DNA of 16,547 nucleotides from Alphaproteobacteria bacterium (lineage in GTDB: Bacteria; Pseudomonadota; Alphaproteobacteria; Sphingomonadales; Sphingomonadaceae), in assembly GCA_005882415.1 (NCBI GenBank), contig VBAE01000006.1, positions 1 to 16,547 on the forward strand, given 5' to 3'. Below, one piece after another: positions 11,643-16,547 of this stretch. Both the position numbers and the translations under genes were made by a program. The notes beneath the pieces were generated by a model. It searched no databases, was not told the origin of the DNA, and saw nothing but the letters and a program-made list of their open reading frames with translations. Every line of letters begins with the position of its first letter. The first letter of the stretch is position 1.

Positions 11643-14038
11643 CGAGCCCGCTCGGCGCGCCGATGGCCGCGGACGAGGCGCCGCTTGCAAGCAGCTACCA
11701 GCTCAACGGGACGAGCGGCGCCGCCCAGACCAATTGGGCGACCATCGTCGCAGCCGATCCCGGAACGCCGCCGCTCTATTGTTCGCAGCCGGCCAAGGCG
11801 CCTTTGTTCGTCGCCGGCCAGCCCTCGCCCGGCCCGGCGCTGCTCGCGCCCTTCCAGCCGGGGCGGCCCTGGCCGTCCGAGCCGGGACTCGCAGTCCCCC
11901 TCCTCCCTTACGCCGGGGTGGCGCTCGGCACGGGGCCGTCGGCTCCGACCCAGATCGACGCCGGCACGCTCGCGGCGATCGAGGGCAGCGTGATCTCGCC
12001 CTATCGCCGGCGGCTGATCAGCGCCGCCTCGGACCCGTCCCGACAGGCAGCGCCGCAATCGTCCGACGCCGCGACGCCTTCGGCTACCCCCGCTGGCGTC
12101 ATCGTCCATGCGAGGAGCGACGGCAGCTATGCCGACATCCTGCTCGCCCAGAGCCGGAACGCGGCCGGCCAGGCCGTGATGCTCGGCTTCGGAAGCCCGG
12201 CCGACGCTCTGCAGCAGGCCTTCCAGGGCAACAGCCTGTTCCTGGTCGTCGCCAATCGCGAGAATCTGGGGACGATCGTCGATTATGCCCAGCAGATCGC
12301 CGGCGGGGTTCCCGGCGGGTCGCCGACCTTCCCCAACGCGGTCACGGTCGGCGACTGGGTGATGGAAGCCGATATCGGCAGCAACCCGGCTTATGGCGAC
12401 TATCGGAGCGTGATGATCATCAAGGCGCGGCCGGGGAAGCTGGTCGACCTCGTCGCCGCGACCGACGCCTGGACGGCCGCGGCCACCTTCGCGGCGCCGT
12501 CGATCCTCCAGGACGGCGTCCCCGGACCCCCGGACCCGGCGCAGATCGCCAACGTCTCGCAATGGCTGAGCGCCTATGTCAACGACGCCATCAACAGCAC
12601 CGACGACCTGTTCGCCGACTTCGCCAGCCTCGCCCAGCTCGACGATTGGACCGGGATCCTGGTGCTCGCCGCAAGCGTCGCCGCGTTCCCCAAAGACCTC
12701 GCCGGAATGGCCGCGGGGATCGACCAGAGCCGCTTCCTCGCCCACCATTTCGGAACCCGGCTGAGCCCGGTCGACGGCGCGACGGTGTCGATCGCGGGAA
12801 CCAGCTCGGTATTCGGCCTGATCCACTATACCGACCCCGCTTATTCGGAGACGATGGGGCAGACGCCGGTCGCGGTGGCGAGCAACGACGATTACAGCTT
12901 CCTCGTCCTCGAACTGCAGGCCTTGTTCCAGAACAGCGCGGTGAAGCGGTTTGCCAGCCTTGCGCAGCTGATCGTGTCGAGGCTGTTCGGGATCCCCGTC
13001 GCCGGCATGGTTTCGACCAACGGCAACGATTTCAACGCGGTTCTCTTCGACGGCGCCTATCAGAATTCGGGCGGGGTCTCGACCTACAGCCTGTCGACGC
13101 GGGTCACCTTCGGCTTCGAAATGGCGAGCGCGGTGCTGTCGAGGGTGGCGATCACCGCGGCAAGCCTCAACACCGTCTCCACGGGCGTCGATTCACAGGG
13201 GAACAGCACCGGCGTCAGCGTCTTCGCCTTGAGCGGCCTGCTCGATTTCGCGATCCGCAGCGACCCGCCCTCGATCGGCTTCGACCTGCTCTCTTTCGGC
13301 GCCGACGATCCGGACGATCCGGTGGCCGGCCTCTCCTTCTCACGGCTGGCTTTGCCGATGACCTATAGCGAGGGACCGAGTCCGACCCGGACGATCGGCT
13401 TCGACGCATCGGCGATCAGCTTCGATCCGTCCCGGAGCGCGGTCCGGAGCGGGAGCCTCTACCGCGACCTCGCCCTGACCATCGACGGGATGACCAGCGC
13501 GGACAGCGGCGGGATCGACGCGCTCGGCTATGAGCAGATGCTGCTGGTCCGGCTCGACGCCTCGGCCCCTTCTGCGGGCGGCTGGTACGGCCTCGTCTTC
13601 AAGGTCGATTTCGGGACTCCGGGCAAGCTCGGGGCGGCGGTCGGGCTGACCGCGCGGATGCTGCTCGCCTGGGGCCCGGGCGGCGACCCGGCCGGCACGC
13701 CCGACCTCGCCGCCGGCCTGTCGCTGCCAGGGATGAGCGCGACCAGCCCGCTCAGCCTGCAGTCGGTGCTGAAGCTCAGCGTCGGCCGGATCATCCTCGC
13801 CCGCGGCGGCGCCAGCGACTCGACTGCACGCTTCCTGCTGACCCTGAACGACATCGCGCTGAAGGCGCTCGGGCTGCTCAAGCTGCCGCCCAACGGAGTC
13901 ACCAACTTCCTGCTGTTCGGAGCGCCGGAGGGTTCGGGAGACGCGGCGAGCCTGGGCTGGCTCGCCCTCTACAACGAAAATCCCCCGCCGGCGCCCCCTC
14001 CGCCGCCCTCTCCGCAGATCGAGGGGAACGCGGCATGA
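11624..14038 (+). CDS. Large beta-rich protein of the cluster, C-terminal part (after frameshift)
   Basis: This is the continuation of the gene starting at 10507, in the +2 frame, giving about 800 residues. The GTG at 11624 is only the first formal start in this frame and has no ribosome site. The piece is best read as the downstream half of a frameshifted gene. Middle segments such as GNSLFLVVANRENLGTIVDY, GDYRSVMIIKARPGKLVDLV and LDDWTGILVLAASVAAFP are well ordered. Later parts look like repeated beta modules (IGFDLLSFGADDPDDP, then IGFDASAISFDPSRSAVRSG). It ends in a Pro-rich tail, NPPPAPPPPPSPQIEGNAA. No secretion signal, catalytic motif or known domain was recognised. Its stop overlaps the next start as ATGA, so translation is coupled. 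Confidence 0.8.
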   Translation: MRPAKGASPLGAPMAADEAPLASSYQLNGTSGAAQTNWATIVAADPGTPPLYCSQPAKAPLFVAGQPSPGPALLAPFQPGRPWPSEPGLAVPLLPYAGVALGTGPSAPTQIDAGTLAAIEGSVISPYRRRLISAASDPSRQAAPQSSDAATPSATPAGVIVHARSDGSYADILLAQSRNAAGQAVMLGFGSPADALQQAFQGNSLFLVVANRENLGTIVDYAQQIAGGVPGGSPTFPNAVTVGDWVMEADIGSNPAYGDYRSVMIIKARPGKLVDLVAATDAWTAAATFAAPSILQDGVPGPPDPAQIANVSQWLSAYVNDAINSTDDLFADFASLAQLDDWTGILVLAASVAAFPKDLAGMAAGIDQSRFLAHHFGTRLSPVDGATVSIAGTSSVFGLIHYTDPAYSETMGQTPVAVASNDDYSFLVLELQALFQNSAVKRFASLAQLIVSRLFGIPVAGMVSTNGNDFNAVLFDGAYQNSGGVSTYSLSTRVTFGFEMASAVLSRVAITAASLNTVSTGVDSQGNSTGVSVFALSGLLDFAIRSDPPSIGFDLLSFGADDPDDPVAGLSFSRLALPMTYSEGPSPTRTIGFDASAISFDPSRSAVRSGSLYRDLALTIDGMTSADSGGIDALGYEQMLLVRLDASAPSAGGWYGLVFKVDFGTPGKLGAAVGLTARMLLAWGPGGDPAGTPDLAAGLSLPGMSATSPLSLQSVLKLSVGRIILARGGASDSTARFLLTLNDIALKALGLLKLPPNGVTNFLLFGAPEGSGDAASLGWLALYNENPPPAPPPPPSPQIEGNAA

Positions 14039-16547
14039 GCAGCGTCTCCAACTGGTGGACCAGCATTTTCGGCAGCGCCGCGCCGGTCGCGCAGAGCTTC
14101 CAGCACGACGCCATCGTCCAGAACGTCGCCGCGCTTCAGGCTGCGCTGGCGAATGAGGCGACGATCCGGATGTATGTCGACAAGGGCGGCGGCCAGGGCC
14201 AGCAGGCCGCCGCGGTCAACATGCTCCGGCGGATCGCAGCCCCCACGGGGGCGAACCCCGCCGGGCTCGGCTTCTCCGGCAACACCGCCGGCGGCCAGCC
14301 GAGGACTGTCGAGATCGTCTATGACGACGGTACCGACGGCCAGTCGACGACGCTTGCCAACCTCCAGGCGCTGATGAGCCTCGGCGCCCAGGCGCAGGGG
14401 AATTTCGCCGGAGTGGCGGTGCGCCTGATCCCGCGTTACGTGCCGCCGCTGCCTGCGCCGGCGCCCGTGCGCTTCAGCTTCAGCGCCGCCACCGACGCGA
14501 CCAGCGCCCAGGATTCGGACTTCGCGACCCTTCTCAATGCGACATGGCATCTGAGGCTCCAGCCTTTCTCGATCCACAAGCCCGAGCAGCTCCAACAGCA
14601 GGGGCAGGCGCCGATCCTCCTCTCGGCCGAACCGCAGCTGGGCGGCGAGAGCTTCAGCCTGCACGGCTTCACAACCCCGGCGACGAACCTCGACGCCGCC
14701 GCATGGGCCGCCTTCATCGCCGCTGCGCAGAACAACCCGAACCAGCTTCGCCGGATCCAGGTGATCAAGGCGATCCTCGACGGGCAGATGGGGGGAGGCG
14801 GCGCCAAGCTGTACGACGTGCTGTTCACCTACGGAATCCACACCACAGACTGGCGCAACGGCAGGACGACGCAGGTCAACGCGATCGGGCTTGAGCCGAC
14901 CGACCAGCTGGTCGAGCTGACCCTGGGGGTGATGGCGACCCAGGTGGATCCGAAGGGCGCAGCCCGCGCGGGCGCGCTTCCGGCGGTAATCGTCAACCTC
15001 GACGATTATTGGGCCGATTCGCATTACTTCGCCGGTTTCAGCCCGCAAAATCCGCCGGCCGACATCTTTGTGCCGGCGAAGATGCTGCTGCTTGGAGGAG
15101 CTTCCCACAGCGAGGAGATTGCGCTGAAGTCGGCGATTCCCGAGAGGAGGACGCGGGCGATGCAGGTTCGCACCGCGCGCACCAACTACCTGACCGCGGT
15201 GGGGCTCGGAACGGCCGCCGGCCTGGCAAACCGGTTTCTGGCCGCAAACGATCCGGACGTCGCCGGGATCGGCGCGCAGCTGACCGCGCTCCGAAACGGG
15301 TCCGACAGCGCCAGGCGGGTCTTGTGGGTGCAACTCGCGCCGCCGCTGCCGCTCGCTCTGTTCAACGCGCTGATCGGCCGGAGCACGCTTCCCGCGGTGT
15401 TCGAAGGGGCCAACACCGCCAACCAGGCGCTCAACTTCAACAACATCTATTATCACGTCAGCCGGCCGCGGGGGACCGATATCCTCTATCCCAACCTGCC
15501 GCTCGAGGCGCGGCCGCAGGCGGCGCTGCTTCGCAGGCTCCAGAATGCGGCCAATCAGGTGGGGAGAATGCTGTCGGACTGGCCGGCCTCGACCGGCACT
15601 TTCGGCGATCCCTATCCGCCCGAGCTGTTCGCGGCGCCGATCCTGGCGATGCGCTCGGAGGCCCAGAACGGCCCCTTGCACAGCTATTTCGCCGGGATGT
15701 CGGCTTTCTTCCAGAATCCCGACAACGACAAATACAGTCTCGCCTTCGCCTTCCTCGGCCTCAAGGCGCAGCAGGGCGGGCAGCAGCAGGCGATGCTCGC
15801 CGCCGCGGAGGGAACGGACCCGCTCACCGCGCTGCAGGCCGCGCTCACCGCCAATCTCAGCAACGGCAATCTGAAGCTGATCCCGGGCGCGCTCGACGCG
15901 ACAGGCGCGATCGGCAAGCTGCTCGGCGCGCTGTTCTCGGCCGGCGGCCAGGCCTGGACGCTAAGCGACGCAAGCGTCGCGACCGACCCCGGAGCGGCGC
16001 CCTTCACCAAGGTCACGGTCAAGGGCGGCTTCTCCTTCATCGGCGACCCGCTGACGATCGAGGCGGAGTTCACCGCGCCGAAGAAGGTGCTGACCGCGAC
16101 GGTGCGGATCACCGGATCGGTGCCGTCCCTGGCCGGAGTGCCCTGGGTCCCGATCGACCAGGCGACGCTCGTGGTCGAGCTCGCCAACGATGGCAGCATC
16201 CCCGTCCTGTCGGTGGAATGCGCGCTGCAATGGCCGCAGCAGGTCGAGACCATCACCCTTACCCTGCCGCTGCCCTTCCCCAAGACCGGCTTCACCCTTA
16301 CCGGCACTTTCGATCCGGCGCTGTCGCTCGACGTCGCGTTCAAGATGGCGGGCGGAGCGAACCCGGTCGCGCAGCTTCCGGCGCCCTTCTCGGTCGCGAG
16401 CAAATTCGGCCTGACCGACGCCGAGCTGGTCTACGACCGCGCCGCGTCGACGATCGATTCCGGGAGCTTCAAGGCCAGCTACAATGGCGGACCGGTGAAG
16501 CTCTGGGGGCCGCTCTCGCTCGACCAGCTCGCACTCACCTTCGGAGT
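14035..16547 (+). CDS. Large beta-rich protein of the cluster, third gene (3' truncated by window)
   Basis: The frame is open for 837 codons to the window edge with no stop. It starts MSSVSNWWTSIFGSAAPVAQ in a 4-base ATGA overlap with the upstream stop. No signal peptide is seen. An N-terminal region of about 135 residues ends in a Pro-rich linker (RYVPPLPAPAPVRF). A large central region follows (with IYYHVSRPRGTDILYPNLPL and LFAAPILAMRSEAQNG). From about residue 655 there are beta-strand-rich modules (KVTVKGGFSFIGDPLTIEAE, then LTLPLPFPKTGFTLTGTFDP, then LWGPLSLDQLALTFG). These resemble in style the modules at the end of the previous protein. I do not recognise the family. Size, coupling and shared style suggest that the two giants act together. 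Confidence 0.85.
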   Translation, partial: MSSVSNWWTSIFGSAAPVAQSFQHDAIVQNVAALQAALANEATIRMYVDKGGGQGQQAAAVNMLRRIAAPTGANPAGLGFSGNTAGGQPRTVEIVYDDGTDGQSTTLANLQALMSLGAQAQGNFAGVAVRLIPRYVPPLPAPAPVRFSFSAATDATSAQDSDFATLLNATWHLRLQPFSIHKPEQLQQQGQAPILLSAEPQLGGESFSLHGFTTPATNLDAAAWAAFIAAAQNNPNQLRRIQVIKAILDGQMGGGGAKLYDVLFTYGIHTTDWRNGRTTQVNAIGLEPTDQLVELTLGVMATQVDPKGAARAGALPAVIVNLDDYWADSHYFAGFSPQNPPADIFVPAKMLLLGGASHSEEIALKSAIPERRTRAMQVRTARTNYLTAVGLGTAAGLANRFLAANDPDVAGIGAQLTALRNGSDSARRVLWVQLAPPLPLALFNALIGRSTLPAVFEGANTANQALNFNNIYYHVSRPRGTDILYPNLPLEARPQAALLRRLQNAANQVGRMLSDWPASTGTFGDPYPPELFAAPILAMRSEAQNGPLHSYFAGMSAFFQNPDNDKYSLAFAFLGLKAQQGGQQQAMLAAAEGTDPLTALQAALTANLSNGNLKLIPGALDATGAIGKLLGALFSAGGQAWTLSDASVATDPGAAPFTKVTVKGGFSFIGDPLTIEAEFTAPKKVLTATVRITGSVPSLAGVPWVPIDQATLVVELANDGSIPVLSVECALQWPQQVETITLTLPLPFPKTGFTLTGTFDPALSLDVAFKMAGGANPVAQLPAPFSVASKFGLTDAELVYDRAASTIDSGSFKASYNGGPVKLWGPLSLDQLALTFG

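Noticed and set aside
13969..15681. A 570-codon minus-strand open frame opposite the third cluster gene
   Set aside because: It has the same shadow composition. The plus-strand frame is uninterrupted, coupled by ATGA and more protein-like.

Overview
This is a high-GC window whose genes look alphaproteobacterial and most likely sphingomonad. The evidence is RodA, an Lrp/AsnC regulator, a small protein with a TFPASDP motif, Rnk and codon use ending in G or C. I infer the taxon from family style and not from any search.

The layout is as follows. (1) The 3' end of rodA (1-342) is followed by a complete tRNA-Lys(CTT) gene at 399-474. (2) At 583-3613 a two-lobed TbpB-like surface lipoprotein is followed after 7 nt by a Slam-type outer-membrane protein. 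This is a cargo and transporter pair of the Slam (type XI) pathway. The Slam TPR region appears to carry an in-frame internal deletion. (3) At 3703-6981 lies a regulatory island: a 32-aa membrane microprotein (-), an Lrp/AsnC regulator (+), a 99-aa tail-anchored protein (-), a 57-aa small protein (-) and an FMN-binding glutamate-synthase-like enzyme (+). Both divergent intergenic gaps in this island carry the same composite element. It has a 15-bp dyad, a 14-nt gap, a 21-nt identical block, 9 nt and a -10-like hexamer, all at the same spacing. This is a strong candidate operator/promoter pair for the adjacent Lrp protein. (4) At 6927-7306 an Rnk-type gene (-) has lost its central C-domain segment and its tail is out of frame. 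(5) At 7307-7845 there is no convincing gene, only GC-rich stem-loops. (6) At 7846-9416 a 69-aa conserved-looking small ORF is followed by an NRAMP-related transporter with altered metal-site motifs.

(7) From 9727 to the window end runs a co-directional cluster of large, beta-rich, signal-peptide-less proteins that I do not recognise. They are a 234-aa protein with two similar halves, a protein of about 1176 aa split by a +1 frameshift at a G5 run, and an open frame of more than 837 aa that starts in an ATGA overlap. This is the most likely place for an undescribed system.

The lipoprotein is presumably flipped to the cell surface by the Slam protein. The Lrp regulator probably senses an amino acid and controls its own region, the two small-protein genes and perhaps the glutamate-synthase-like enzyme. 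The three large proteins are probably translated together from one mRNA and may form a multi-protein assembly. That last point is inference from size, order and coupling only.
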